A stretch of 64,000 bases of DNA from Albugo candida. Its lineage: Eukaryota; Oomycota; Peronosporomycetes; Albuginales; Albuginaceae. Of this stretch, positions 32,859 through 44,533 are shown piece by piece. A program made the position numbers and the translations under genes. Location: NCBI GenBank assembly GCA_905220665.1, contig CAJNAR010000164.1:434001-498000 (forward strand), given 5' to 3'. Below the pieces are notes generated by a model. It was not told the origin of the DNA and searched no databases. It worked only from the letters and a program-made list of their open reading frames with translations. Position 1 is the stretch's first letter; the number at the start of each line of letters is the position of its first letter.

Positions 32859-34949
32859 TTAGTGCAAGCTAGCTTTCAAAATGCGCTTACTAGGGCGGTC
32901 GAATAAAGAAGGGGCATCACGACCTTGATAAAATGCGCTGAGCTTTTGAGCTTCTTCCACGACACTTGCAGCGTTAAATCCGAATCGATCTTTAAGTTGT
33001 GCAATTGTGGCTGAAGCGCCAAAGCGATCAAGCCCGAATTGTGCATGTGAATACTCGCTCCATCCAAAAGTGGCACTTGCTTCGATGCTCATAATCGGCG
33101 TACTCTCTCCAAGTACTTTCTTTTTGTACTCGAGTGTTTGCTCAATAAACGTATCAAGACATGGCATGGAAACGATACGGACCTTAAGGCCTTTTAATAA
33201 AGATGCTGCTTCAACAGCAAGTGCCACTTCTGAACCAGAAGCTACCAATACAATATCCAGCTTGTCAGTAAATTTTGGCACCATCGTCCCATTTGCAAAC
33301 TCTTGCAAAACATAACCACCTTTAGCGACACTTTCGGCATTTGAACCAACAAGTTGGGGCAATCCCTGACGAGTGAGAGCCAATACACTTGGTTGCGTCG
33401 AGTTTTCAAGAGCACATATATACGCTCCTACTGTCTCATTTCCATCAGCCGGACGATACACGTGCATGTTTGGCATTGCACGTAAAGAAGCGTTCATCTC
33501 AATCGGCTGATGAGTTGGACCATCTTCACCCAAAAAAATACTGTCGTGAGTTGCAATGTACATGACACCAAACTGAGACAACGCACTCAACCGAACAGCA
33601 CCAAGTGCGTAGCCTATGAAGTTGTAAAATGTAGCGCAGAATGGTCGAAGCCCACCATGCGCAAATATTCCATTGCTTATTGACGCCATTCCGTGCTCAC
33701 GGACACCAAAACGAATATAGCGGCCAATGGGAGTGTCTTTCTGGAAGTCACCTGACATTGCCAATTTGGTCAAGTTGCTCGGGGTGAGGTCTGCAGAGCC
33801 TCCCATCAACTCTGGTAATGCAGTCGCGCACGCATTCAGCACAACTTCAGATACTTGGCGAGTTGCCATTGCTTTATCCTCTGGAGTGAATGAGGGAAGA
33901 TTTTTCTTCCAGTCCACCGGCAGCTTTCTTTCAAATCGACGAAGGTACTCACGAGCTAATTCAGGATACTTGAGTTTGTACTGATTGAATAAATCGTTCC
34001 ACTTATTTTCAAGCTCTTCCCCTTCAACAGACTTGTCATAGTAAGTCTTAACTTGATCAGGGACGAAGAATGACTCGTCTCGGTTCAGACCAAATCTTTC
34101 CTTGGCTTGTGCAGAATCCTCAGCTTTAAGCGGTGCTCCATGTACGCCATGAGTATTTTCGTTTAATGATCCATACCCAATTGTCGTTCGAACTTTGATC
34201 AGGGAAGGCTTTTTCGTAACCTTCTTTGCTTCTGCAATAGCTTTATTGATCGCCTCATGATCAGTGTTCCCATCGTCAACAACTTGTACGTGCCAGCCGT
34301 ATGCTTCATATCTTTTACCGACATCTTCCGTAAACGATAAATCTGTGTGTCCATCAATAGTGATTTTGTTGTCATCATACAAAACAATCAATTTCCCAAG
34401 ACCAAGATGTCCAGCTAAAGAGCTTGCCTCTGATGAGACGCCTTCTTGTAAACAACCATCTCCGGTAATCACATACGTGAAATGGTCCACGATCTGGAGA
34501 CCATCACGATTAAATTCTGCTGCCAAATGTTTCTCAGCCAAAGCCAATCCAACCGCGTTCGAGATCCCTTGTCCTAAAGGACCCGTAGATACCTCCACAC
34601 CAGGAGTACAAAAGTTTTCCGGGTGTCCCGGACACTTGGACCCAAACTGGCGAAATGCTTTCAAATCTTCCATAGACACATCGTATCCCGTCAGATACAA
34701 CATACTGTACTGCAAAGCACAAGCATGTCCGTTCGATAAAACAAAGCGATCCCGATTACTCCATTTCGGGTTTTTCGGATTAAATTTCATTGTTTTTCCG
34801 AATAAAACATGAGCCATCGGTGCACAACCCATTGGTGCACCAGGATGACCAGATTTTCCAGCGCTTGGCTGATCGGCTGAAAGCATGCGAACAGTGTTTA
34901 TACAGAGATCTTCACCGGTTCTAGCTTTCTTGTCAACGTGTTCAACCAT
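32859..34949 (-). CDS. TKT: Transketolase
   Basis: Thiamine diphosphate enzyme of the non-oxidative pentose phosphate pathway. Single exon, 696 residues, full length. The N-terminal pyrophosphate domain has [11 protein letters not shown], the ThDP motif [13 protein letters not shown]...[10 protein letters not shown] and [17 protein letters not shown]. The middle pyrimidine domain has [16 protein letters not shown] and the catalytic Glu in [11 protein letters not shown], followed by [19 protein letters not shown]. The C-terminal domain ends with [12 protein letters not shown] and [17 protein letters not shown]. No presequence, so cytosolic. The ATG giving MVEHVDKK was chosen; two codons upstream are open but lack an ATG. 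Confidence 0.98.
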   Translation of the reverse strand: MVEHVDKKARTGEDLCINTVRMLSADQPSAGKSGHPGAPMGCAPMAHVLFGKTMKFNPKNPKWSNRDRFVLSNGHACALQYSMLYLTGYDVSMEDLKAFRQFGSKCPGHPENFCTPGVEVSTGPLGQGISNAVGLALAEKHLAAEFNRDGLQIVDHFTYVITGDGCLQEGVSSEASSLAGHLGLGKLIVLYDDNKITIDGHTDLSFTEDVGKRYEAYGWHVQVVDDGNTDHEAINKAIAEAKKVTKKPSLIKVRTTIGYGSLNENTHGVHGAPLKAEDSAQAKERFGLNRDESFFVPDQVKTYYDKSVEGEELENKWNDLFNQYKLKYPELAREYLRRFERKLPVDWKKNLPSFTPEDKAMATRQVSEVVLNACATALPELMGGSADLTPSNLTKLAMSGDFQKDTPIGRYIRFGVREHGMASISNGIFAHGGLRPFCATFYNFIGYALGAVRLSALSQFGVMYIATHDSIFLGEDGPTHQPIEMNASLRAMPNMHVYRPADGNETVGAYICALENSTQPSVLALTRQGLPQLVGSNAESVAKGGYVLQEFANGTMVPKFTDKLDIVLVASGSEVALAVEAASLLKGLKVRIVSMPCLDTFIEQTLEYKKKVLGESTPIMSIEASATFGWSEYSHAQFGLDRFGASATIAQLKDRFGFNAASVVEEAQKLSAFYQGRDAPSLFDRPSKRILKASLH

Positions 34950-35333
34950 TTCCAAATGTAGTGTTCCGAATGCTTTGCTGCTTTAGGTGCTTCTTTTTTT
35001 GTGGCGAATCTGACTCCCTTGGAATATAATTTGGCATGATTCCGACTACTCTTTTCTAGCCAATCAAAAATGATCTTCTATTTTATCAAAACCTCGAAGG
35101 TTTTTTACGCTTGCGCGCAGAAGAATCTTCAACTAAAGGCAGCAGCAACTACGCACTTGGATTTCTTCGGCAAAATGACGAATAATTCGTCAATAGATCT
35201 GGTTCATTCCATTGAATCTCTTCATTACCTTGTAGATGGGACAGTTATGGACTCGGTAAATAGTCACTTGTACAACTTTCGTACATCCGTGCTAGTTAAA
35301 AGTGTATATTCAAAACCCGGATATTAGATAAAC
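34950..35333. other. Intergenic, promoter of transketolase
   Basis: 384 bp between the transketolase start and the stop of the transposase-derived gene, both on the minus strand. A short plus-strand frame at 35070-35327 lacks any recognisable content and is not accepted as a gene. Confidence 0.5.
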
Positions 35334-37792
35334 TCAAACTTCAGCCACGCCTGGATCGTCGCTTTTCATGTGTGCTGTATTGATGCCCGTTTCTTCGATT
35401 CCTTCAGATCTTGATGAATTGCTCTCGATTCTCCGTCTTTTGACAATTTCTGCTGCAAAAAGAGTGTCCCCACCTGCTACTTTGCCATTGGCGCTTAAAG
35501 CATTCGTTTCCATACTATCGAGCAAATCTTCCTCGTCTACGCCAGCAAATCCATCAGTGTCAGTAAGGCTTTGTCACATGTAGTTTACTCACAAGCAAGA
35601 GAGGATGTTGTGTCGAGGAATGAAGGTTCTTCGCTGTCACCTACCTGACCGCCTGCTGTGGCCAAATCATTCGAGCTTGGCATTTTTCCTCCCAGTCCAG
35701 CAAAAGCCCCAGTGACGTCGCGACATGAGCCGGCTTCCTCGGTCATTCGCTTGCATGTTCTCTTGTTGTGACCCTTGATTCCACATACGCTACATGCAAG
35801 CTTTTCCTGCTTGTTGTCTGCAAATTGTTGTATTTGTTGAATTTTCCGTGGGCGACCCCGAGCTTTTGGTTGCGTCTGGGGAACTGTCACATTGTCGCAA
35901 GGCACAGTATCCACATCGATGGGAGTGATGCGGCCAGAGTACAACGCTTTCAAGGAGCTCATTAGGAAAATCTTAGGGATGAAGTCTGTTTGAAGCATTC
36001 CCGCGTATGATATGGCCAAAAACACATGAAGACATGGAAAGCGAGACACGCAATACTCTCCACATGTGCATGTCTGTTTGGTAAAATCCACGATTCTTTG
36101 CTTCCCAGTGTGTTGATCAACTACCTCAAATCCGTTTTCCGATATTCGAAGAATTTCATGATGGTCACTTTCTGCTTCATATTGCATCAGTAACGTCTGG
36201 AAGTCTTCTGGATACTCCGAGCTCATTTTGGAATAACGGTCGTAGCGTTGATATAACAAGCTTGCCACTTTGGAGACCCAGCCGACCAAGATCATCAGCG
36301 GCGATTTTGCACAAAGTGCTTCGAGCCACTGAAACGAAGAGGAAGCCTCCTGTGGTATAAATGTTTCAATGTTTTCTGATTGCACGCAGCTCGGGAAAAC
36401 TTGACTGGCAGCATGTTGCAAAACTGTACCACGATTGTGAACGAGTGAGGTTACGGATGTTTCCAACTCGGGAATAGCTTTTCGAAGCTGCTGTAAGAAG
36501 AAAAGCCAGTGTTCTTCAGATTCCGCAGGTACGATTCCTATTGCAAGTGGAACAAAGTCGCCCATCGCATCTTGTGCAGTGGCTGTCAGGACGGCTCCTC
36601 CATACGTGGATGTCACCAACAACACTGTGAGAAGCAGTGAAGATCGACAATACCGAACGGCACTATGAAGAGCACCAGGACACAAAAAAGCACGTGCAAA
36701 CGTTTCAGTAGTGCACCCTTCGTACTGCCCTTTGGCTACGTGATGATTTTGACCGGATGTATATGGAAACGCTACCGACGCATGTTCGAAAGCAATTGTC
36801 GTCCCCTCGTTGGTTCTTTCTAGCCTTTCCAGATACCCACGAATCTTCATGAATGAGGCACTTTCTTCTTTCATTTTCTGCTGACGAAAAGCGCTAAGTG
36901 CTCGCCACGCCGTCATGTAGGAAGCTGATACTCCAAACTGCTCTCTCATCAAATCCGCCATGTGCTTTGGTTTCAATTCATTCCCATCTTGCTGCTGTAA
37001 CATTTTCTTCATGTATGGCTTTGCTGTCTCCATCAGTGCTGCTGCAGTAATGTATGGGGACCCACTTGACATCGAATTGGGTGAAGACGACGATGGATCT
37101 AATTCGCCTCTTTTTATTGCAGGACAATTGGGTTCGTGCATTATATTAGCTCGTGTGACGTATACTCTACCATTGGTATGGCGGTTGGCTGAAACCACAT
37201 ATTCACATGGTGTTGGGATCTGTTTACGAGTCTTCCAAGTGACGCAGCGTGCTTCTAGTCGCTGTGGACTGCTGTGTTGCATGTAGTATGGTGCATTCAT
37301 ACGCACCGAGATAACTTTCAGCTCTCGTCTCAATTCATCCATGTCATTGTAACTTTCACGAAATAATGAGAATCGAGATGAAGGAGAGCCGCTGGATTGA
37401 TCCATAGATGCTGCTTTGAAAGAATGATCGAACGTCGCGTGTAAGGGCACCGATACAATTGACGCCTCTTTTGGTGGTGGGTTCACATGTATTGTGTCTG
37501 GAATGGTTGTGCCGGTCTTTGTCTGACCTTTTGACCGATGGACATCGGAATCGGCTATCTCGTTCCAGAATTTAGCGTTTTCTGTTTTCGAGCTCCTATG
37601 CTTATCTGCCTTTGCTCTAAGCACTCTGTCTGCAACGGGTGCATACGTATCTTTGACCGATTTTGTTCGATATTTTCCGGCCGGGCTGTTTGTTCCCTCA
37701 GTTGACGTATCAGTGTCTTCTTTATGAATTTCGGTGTTTAGATTTGAGATAGCACTTTCATTTTGGTTCAAAGTTTCACGATGTCGAACCAT
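35334..37792 (-). CDS. MULE-transposase-derived protein with SWIM finger, AT-hook and zinc knuckle
   Basis: Two exons, 35593-37792 and 35334-35536, about 800 residues. The core resembles Mutator-like (MuDR/FAR1) transposases: LMREQFGVSASYMTAWRA (N-terminal DNA-binding part), LTATAQDAMGDFVPLAIGIV with EEHWLFFLQQLRKAIPE (the RNase H-like core) and a SWIM zinc finger CTCGEYCVSRFPCLH near residue 577. An AT-hook (ARGRPRK, about 644) and a CCHC knuckle CSVCGIKGHNKRTC (about 665) follow. The position where active enzymes have DGT reads VTST, and the SDR... position reads VHNRG, so the catalytic aspartates seem lost. The long frame without stops, the well-placed intron and a single copy here suggest a domesticated nuclear DNA-binding protein. 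No terminal inverted repeats were noticed. Confidence 0.82.
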
Positions 37793-39025
37793 TTTCGCAA
37801 TTGTTGATTCACTTTTCTAAATTCCGGATCTCGTCAGGTTACTTACGCAATTTTTTTCTTGGATTTTAATGGACGAGTAGCCAGCGGAAAGGCGTACTAT
37901 GAACAGTTAAATAAAAGATCTTCAGAGGGCGATGCACTGATTGGCTAAAATATACGCAATGGTTGCAAAACAACGCAACTAAATTGTTGATAGCGTAGCT
38001 GTTCTATACAGTCATTATTGGATAAAGTATCAAATTCGATTAGATGATGCCCGTGCCGTGCAAGTTCCTCTACGAAGTTTATATACAAAAAGAAGATTTA
38101 TCGAAAGTTGAAGCAAGCACATTTTTTCTTTTTTTCTGCTCAAAATCTTAGATCAAGCCGGTCTGACCTTGATGTATACTTCATGAAATAGAACGCACTG
38201 AAGCGAAATTCAGATAATAATACTTTTTGAAAGCTGTAAGAATCACTTCGATCGTACCATGGACCGCATTTCGATCAACTCATATACGTGCATCGAAATT
38301 ATAACGGTCACATTCATTTAACTCCGATTTCATCTCCATACTTTATGTACGGCTATTTGAGGGTTGACGTGTATTGCAGCAAATCGAACCCTTGTTATTT
38401 GAACCATAAGCGCACATGTTTTTCTTGCTTCTGCACTGCTGGGAAACATGGTGTTTGAGCCATCCTATATCGTTCGTCGCCCCATAAGCATACTCACTGG
38501 ATGATAGTGACGATCGCCATATGGTGCAGACATGTTGAGGCTATGCTAAACATGCGAAAAAAAGCAAATGGAAAAATCTTCGGATTGGCAAGAGTATCGT
38601 TGCTTGTTTGATCCGATTGAGCTGTACCAATTCGTAAGCGCGCGGTGAATGATCCATTCGTATATCTTCGTGCATCAGGACCATGCAAGACATGAACCAA
38701 CCATGTGCAATCTACTAGTGCGCCATATTGTGACTCAAACCAAGTCTTATGACCAATTGGAAGCTTCTTGATCACAGCCCGAGCTGCATTACCCTAATGC
38801 CAGCATCTAAAACCCGCATTGAACTCGCGTGAGATTCCGAATTCGCCAAAAGACTTTGTATTGGATGTAGGGTACTTTTGATACGCAGAACGAGCACTCC
38901 TGGCACATGGGTGGCTATCTCTAGACTCATTAGGAACCCTTGCTTTCAGAATGGATGTGCTCAGTAAACAAATTCATGCATTCGATTCCTGACCGTACGT
39001 TGATCCAGTTCAAGCATGACTTTGC
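37793..39025. other. Long intergenic region with one weak minus-strand frame
   Basis: 1233 bp between two minus-strand genes, the longest gap in the window. A minus-strand frame at about 38494-38809 is open from a plausible acceptor (TTAG before GGTAATGCAG) to a good GTGAGT donor near 38495, and reads GNAARAVIKKLPIGHKTWFE. It could be an exon of an unrecognised gene or a relic, but no neighbouring exon could be joined. The rest is AT-rich, and part should be the promoter of the transposase-derived gene. Confidence 0.35.
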
Positions 39026-41236
39026 TCACAACAATTCCATCTCTCGATATCCTCGCTCCAACTGTGCGTCAAACTGATTAAGCCATATCATGTCTAAAAA
39101 TGAATTGGATCGTTTGCTCTTCATTCCGTCCTCCAAAACACGAATCAACTGCCGAATATGAAGCTTCCGATCCTTCCCGCAGCCTCGACTTTGTTCCACG
39201 ATTGCATTACTGTACATCAACATAGGCATGGCTAGAGACCATTGCACCAGCTCATGAATCATACTCTCACGACAATCTGGAAGCTCGAGTTGTATCAAAG
39301 CTACGTACAATTCAGTCGCATCGACAATCCCCATATCATCCTTATCCAGTGCTGTGAAAGTTTCGTAGATGCGTTTGCGATGTTTGTGCAATGAAACAAA
39401 CGGTAAGCTCGACTTTGTCTTTTTGAACAACTGAGAACCGGCTTCGAGATACATCGAACCTCTACAATGACTTTCATCCTTTTGGGCCTGCTCAGGCTGC
39501 GAATTTTCTCTTTTAGCGATCCGCAAGATCTCTCCTAATTCCTCAACATCGATTTCACCATTCCCATCGTGATCAACATACGCACAAAAGGCTTGGCTTT
39601 GCTCTGCGGTCAGATATAAATCCATTTGAGCCAATGCGTTGACCAGCTCTTGTGGAGATATACTCGAGCTGTTATCGGTGTCAAATAAGCGGAAGAAATC
39701 AGCAATTTGAAGCTGTCTCTGCTTCATGAATGTATCAATATGACGAGCAACCTCGTTGAATAAGTTGATTTCGTCATGCTTCTGTCTCTCCTTGCTTTGT
39801 CCAATTGCGTCAACTCCAAGTAAGCCATTTCTCCGTCTTCCGTCACAAGCAACTAAAAGCTTCCTTTTCGTAATTGTCTTCTCGGAATAGGCCTTTTGGT
39901 GGACTACCGAAGCAGCTTTGATCCCTATTTTGCCTACATCGTTCTGATCTGGTAATTGTGCTTTGGTGATATCTGATGTTTTGGGCGTGATCTTGCAAAG
40001 CGATCTACTGTTACGCGATAGTCTCGAAGAAGATGGTGGTAGTCTCTTGTCGAGCGTCCTGATCTTGTCCTCAATTCCTTGTCCGGTTGTGTTTCCAGGC
40101 TGTTCGTGTAGCAGTTGATCGTCACATCGGCTTGGTTTTAGTCTCGTGCGTCGTTTATAGACACTTTGTCCTTTGTCACGGACTGGATGGATTTCATTCT
40201 GATATGAAGCTTCAGTTGTCGGGCGCACGGAATCCCTAAAAACTGGATCGAGATCGATTAGAGCCGAATTGTTGAGCTGAATTCGTACGCACCGGATATT
40301 TTTTTTGATGTATGGCTTTGAGGTCGGATAACAGAGACGTCACCCCCGAGAGAAAATCCGATCTCTTCCTGGTGCATTAAATCATTCAAACAGGCTGAGG
40401 CTTCCATTACAGCATGCATTCGACTGCTGTCTGAAGCAAAGACTTAGTTTTGGCATGAAATTGTCGCTAGAAAACGTACCAACTCTTTCCATCCTTCTTG
40501 GGTATTCATTATAAACCAGTTCATACATTCCATCATCCAAATCGACGATGGTTCCTGCTTCTATTTTTCCATCAGTTGACTCGAACCAGAATTTGGTGCC
40601 TACGACATCAGCAGAAAGCCTGCTTGTATCGTCCAGAACCTTGTTGGTAAACGTAGAGATCGGTGGGGTGTCCGAAGCCTCGATCAAAGAGCTCTTCGAT
40701 AAGAAAAGAGCCGATTGAGACAGCCGTCGACGATGAATAAACCCGCGAGCCAACGCTTGTAACAAAAGCATTCCTCGGCGGAATGCAACTCCTAACGTGT
40801 ATAAATAAGGTATTCCTGCGTGTAAAATCTTTCGCGAAGCCTCCGATTTGATACACTGATCCGCTGATAAATGCACCTCACACATTTGCCGTAAAAATAA
40901 CAATGTAAATTCCACTTCCACACCTGCCAATACTTTGATTGGGCTGATCCACAGCAAGCAAGAGATTTCTTTGGAAATTGTCAGAACCAAGTCGACAAAG
41001 GCAAATGCGCAAACAAGAAACGCTGCTTTGTCCTCCCGATCCACTAAATTTGTGATCGATAGCTGCTCCTGCGTGAATACACCATACTGTCCCAGGACTT
41101 CCACGAGTAACTTATGGAGAAAAAGAAAGGGTGGTCGTCGTAAAACCCAGCGATCCACAATGGTCGTATGAACTACTTTCAGTAGAGACTGATATGTGTG
41201 TTCGATGGCCAGATCGAATGCGTTGCATTGCTTCAT
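39026..41236 (-). CDS. TRAF3IP1/IFT54-type CH domain protein fused to IQ, Tudor-like and EF-hand regions
   Basis: Exons 40480-41236, 40289-40430 and 39026-40235, about 702 residues; phases agree at both introns. Residues about 1-125 match the N-terminal CH-like domain of TRAF3IP1/IFT54 (WVLRRPPFLFLHKLLVEVL, ITNLVDREDKAAFLVCAF, SPIKVLAGVEVEFTLLFL), which binds tubulin. An IQ-like helix follows (LLQALARGFIHRRRL, calmodulin-binding type), then a Tudor/chromo-like turn (TKFWFESTDGKIEAGTIVDL, YELVYNEYPRR). After a basic linker come EF-hands: loops DTDNSSSISPQE and DHDGNGEIDVEE are canonical, and DKDDMGIVDATE is degenerate at one ligand. True IFT54 has a coiled-coil C-terminus that is missing here, so this is not the orthologue. 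A flagellar or microtubule Ca2+-regulated role is inferred. Confidence 0.75.
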
Positions 41237-41293
41237 GTGGATGCATCAACGTGGACTCATAACAAGTGATGTTTCACCAGAATTTCGCTAATT

Positions 41294-42735
41294 TTAGACA
41301 CGGAATGGAATTCGCTGTCGAGCGACTTTCGCGGTAACTCGATGCTGAAGGCTTGCCTTGGTCGGTTCCAGGAAACGCTGCTTGAACGCAGCTTGTGGTC
41401 GATCCGCATTGTGTTTTTTTGTACCCGGATTGATTTTCAGTGCTCTATTTGCTCTCGTTTCTGCACGTTGCTGAGAAGATTCTGTGATTTGAACACGTAT
41501 CGGTAGTTTGCCACTAAAAGGGCCTGAAGTCGGACTCAAATTGATTCCACTTTTATTCGATTTGCCTGGTTTTCGGATAGTCTCTTTCGATTTGAGAGGA
41601 GATCTCACCTTTGTACGCGAATCTCCTTCCAACCTCTGAGATGATTCTTTTGAAGGTTCTTGTTCCATGGTACCATTCAAGCGGGGCAGCTCAATACTTT
41701 GTTGCTCACAGATGGAAGGATTCTCCAAGCTTCTATGATCTGATGGTTTTATCTGAACGCTTTTGGATGCTACGTTTTTCGCTCTAGTTTCCTTCGATCG
41801 CAATTTCTGAAGAAGTGTCTTTTGCCGTACCCGAATTCGTTCTGATAATTCCAAGGACTCCTGCAAGACAGAGCAGTGCTGTTTTAACGATGCGCACACT
41901 TCTTTGTACTTTGTGAGTTTTTTTCTCTTCTTTTCTGACTCGGCGAACTGCATTTTGACCTAAATAAATCGTCACAAAAGATAAAATGTCATTGAAACGG
42001 GTACCATTTTCACGATGTAATTGTACAAACAACCTTTTTCAGCTCTGCACGCAATTGATCACGCTGCCTCCGACACTCTCGAAGCTGCTGGAGAGTCGAG
42101 CTCAGTGTATCTTTCGATTTGGATCGAGAAACACCCGCAAAACTATCTGATCGCCATACGTAAGAATCACTCGACACATAAGCTTTATCACCTCACTTGC
42201 CTCTTTGTACCTGTTTCCTCAGTCTTCTGTCTCCACACGCAATATCTCTTGTTCGATTTATATCGCAAATTTTAGGCGATCGTTCTCCATTGCAATTGCG
42301 ACGAACTGTGTCGTCTTTTCGTGCGTTTCCCGATTCTTTTATCGCTTTCTTCACTTTGATCGATGCTTTGAATGAACTCTGCTCTGTGAATCCAATTTCC
42401 GGCTCAATTTCAAACGCTGAACCTCGTAATTTTAGTGTCAATTGGCTAACGTCACGTTGTAGCTCCTCTAAACGCGACTGTAGACGATTATTTTCACGTT
42501 TTCTCTGTTGTTGTTTGGCTCCTTCCGCGCTTTGAACGTCAATAGAGTACTCTTGTGATTCAGAGAATTCAAGGGGTAAGTCAGCGACTTCGTCTACCGA
42601 ATGGATACGGCATTGGTGAGTTCTTTCTTTCGGTAAATCGCAATTCGTTATGGAGGATGAAGTTTGGCCATTATCATCATTTTCATTGCAAAATGATGGC
42701 GAGCTCCGTTTACTATGCGCTGCCGAATCGCGCAT
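41294..42735 (-). CDS. Coiled-coil protein of unknown function
   Basis: Exons 42197-42735, 42034-42142 and 41294-41959, about 437 residues. Not recognised. The N-terminal third is Ser/Asn-rich, followed by coiled coil (KRENNRLQSRLEELQRDVSQ; LSSTLQQLRECRRQRDQLRA; YKEVCASLKQHCSVLQESLE). The C-terminal 180 residues are very basic, Lys/Arg/Ser-rich and disordered, ending QRIPFRV. The first intron is placed by phase (donor GTGAGG at 42196), the second cleanly by GTTGTT...TTTAG. Its position directly upstream (57 bp) of the CH/EF-hand gene and its basic tail suggest a cytoskeletal or centrosomal protein, but that is a guess. Confidence 0.65.
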
Positions 42736-42931
42736 CAGATCGAGGATATCCGCCTGGATTAATGTGCTGACACTCCATCAGCTCATGATTGATTTTGCAT
42801 TTGATTGAAATGGCTTCAATCAGCGTAATTGATAAAGATCACAGTGCAGTGCGTCAATCGTCTCATCCCTAATTGTATTGCAACAAGAGGTGAACTCATC
42901 CATTTACGAATCTAAAGCAGTTTTTTTCCAT

Positions 42932-44485
42932 CTACTTATCGCCTTGGTTTTTCTCTATTCGATGTGATGCTCCAATCGCTTGCGTCACGTGCTCATAGCC
43001 GTCTCGTTGAAGTAACGCGATAAGATCCTTTTTTGCACGAGCTACCGCTAGTGGTCCATCATATATCAAACAAGAGTACATTTGGACCAAGGTTGCTCCA
43101 GCTTTGATCTTGTCATAAACATCCTGACCCGTGGAAACACCGCCGACTCCAATGAGAGGTATTTCACCTTTGGTCAAGCTGTACATATCGCTTAAAACCT
43201 TTGTTGATAGTTCACGAAGGGGAGCCCCGCTAAGACCTCCTGCTTCGTCTTTATGCTTACTACAAAGAAAAGAGTGTCAATCGCTTTGAGACGGAAGGAT
43301 GATGAGGGAAAGCAGCTCGTAAAATCACCTCTTCAAGAATGCAGGTCTTTGCAACGTTGTATTGGATACGATCAGTCCATCCACATTGAGATCTAGAGCT
43401 ACATCCGCAATATCCTGCTTGTCTTGGTTGTTAAGATCGGGTGCTATTTTCAATAGTAATGGGATTGCTCGATTTTCTTTTGTTGCTATTGCATCTCGAG
43501 CTTCATGAACACGTCTCAAAAGCTTTTCAAGTTGTTCTTTTCCTTGCAGAGATCGAAGTCCTGGCGTATTCGGCGATGATACATTAACTACCATATAATC
43601 TGCGAATTCGCCTAGTGCTTGGACTCCGGCGACATAATCTGCTGCAGCATCCTCCGTGCTTTTATTCTTACCCAAGTTGATTCCCAGAAGACCCGGCCGA
43701 TGTCCTCGATACTCTTTTTGGTCCCTTTCAGTGCCAAGTGATAGCATATTGACAGCTTTACGAGATTGATATTTGATCAACTCGCTTCGAACGGATTCCA
43801 TCCCATCGCTATTAAACCCATATCGATTGATAATTCCCTTATCTTCCGGTAAGCGGAATACACGAGGCTTGGCATTCCCACTCTGCAACATCACGAATAT
43901 GAGCTTTCATATTTGTATGCAAACGCTATTGCCAACAATTGTACCTGCGGATTGGGTGTAACACTTCCAATCTCTACAAAACCAAAGCCGCAATCCAACA
44001 CTCCTTCAATCGATACTGCGTTTTTGTCGAATCCAGCAGCCATCCCAATTGGATTTGGAAACGATTTTCCAAAAGCTTGTATCCGTAGTATTTCCGGGTC
44101 GACTGCCGCATCCTATCAATCGATGTTTAGTGAGTCATCACTTCTTGCTGCTTCTCACCTTTGGAATCAGATTATTAGAAGTACAGAAAACAGCTAATTC
44201 ATGAGCTTTTTCAGGGTCCAGAAACGTACGAATGAGTGGCATAATGACCGAATCTGATAACTTTGCAATGAGCCAATGATGTATTTGGAACCCTTTATAA
44301 TCGGCAAATGCAACAGCAACTGCACTTCCTGATAAAATTAAGGTACTGTACGAAAGCCATTTTCGTTTAGGATTGTGATTGATGTGATTTTGCGATGAGA
44401 ATTTCCGAATATCCGCAGAGATCACGCATGCTCTCCATTTCCGGCTACTTAAAGCCACCGCACGAAGCATACTTAACGAACGCAT
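42932..44485 (-). CDS. DHODH: Dihydroorotate dehydrogenase, class 2 (mitochondrial, quinone-linked)
   Basis: Fourth step of UMP synthesis: oxidises dihydroorotate to orotate with FMN, passing electrons to ubiquinone at the mitochondrial inner membrane. Exons 44159-44485, 43945-44112, 43329-43882 and 42932-43259, about 458 residues. An N-terminal Arg/Ser-rich presequence is followed by a membrane anchor ([18 protein letters not shown]) and the amphipathic quinone-site helices of class 2 enzymes ([18 protein letters not shown]). Core motifs: [41 protein letters not shown] with the catalytic Ser, [19 protein letters not shown] and [10 protein letters not shown]. The ATG at 44485 gives a good presequence; an in-frame ATG at 44569 would run into the first exon of the divergent HDAC gene. 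Confidence 0.95.
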
Positions 44486-44533
44486 GTGTAGGTGCGCTGA
44501 CTTATCGAGAAGTTCGCTTTGCAACATTGGGTC
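44486..44533. promoter_or_regulatory. Shared divergent 5' region of DHODH and HDAC3
   Basis: Only 48 bp lie between the chosen start codons on opposite strands. Both core promoters must share this stretch or lie inside the opposite gene's first exon. No known box was identified. Confidence 0.45.

Noticed and set aside
35070..35327. Plus-strand 85-codon frame
   Set aside because: No conserved content, no splice partners, sits in the transketolase promoter.
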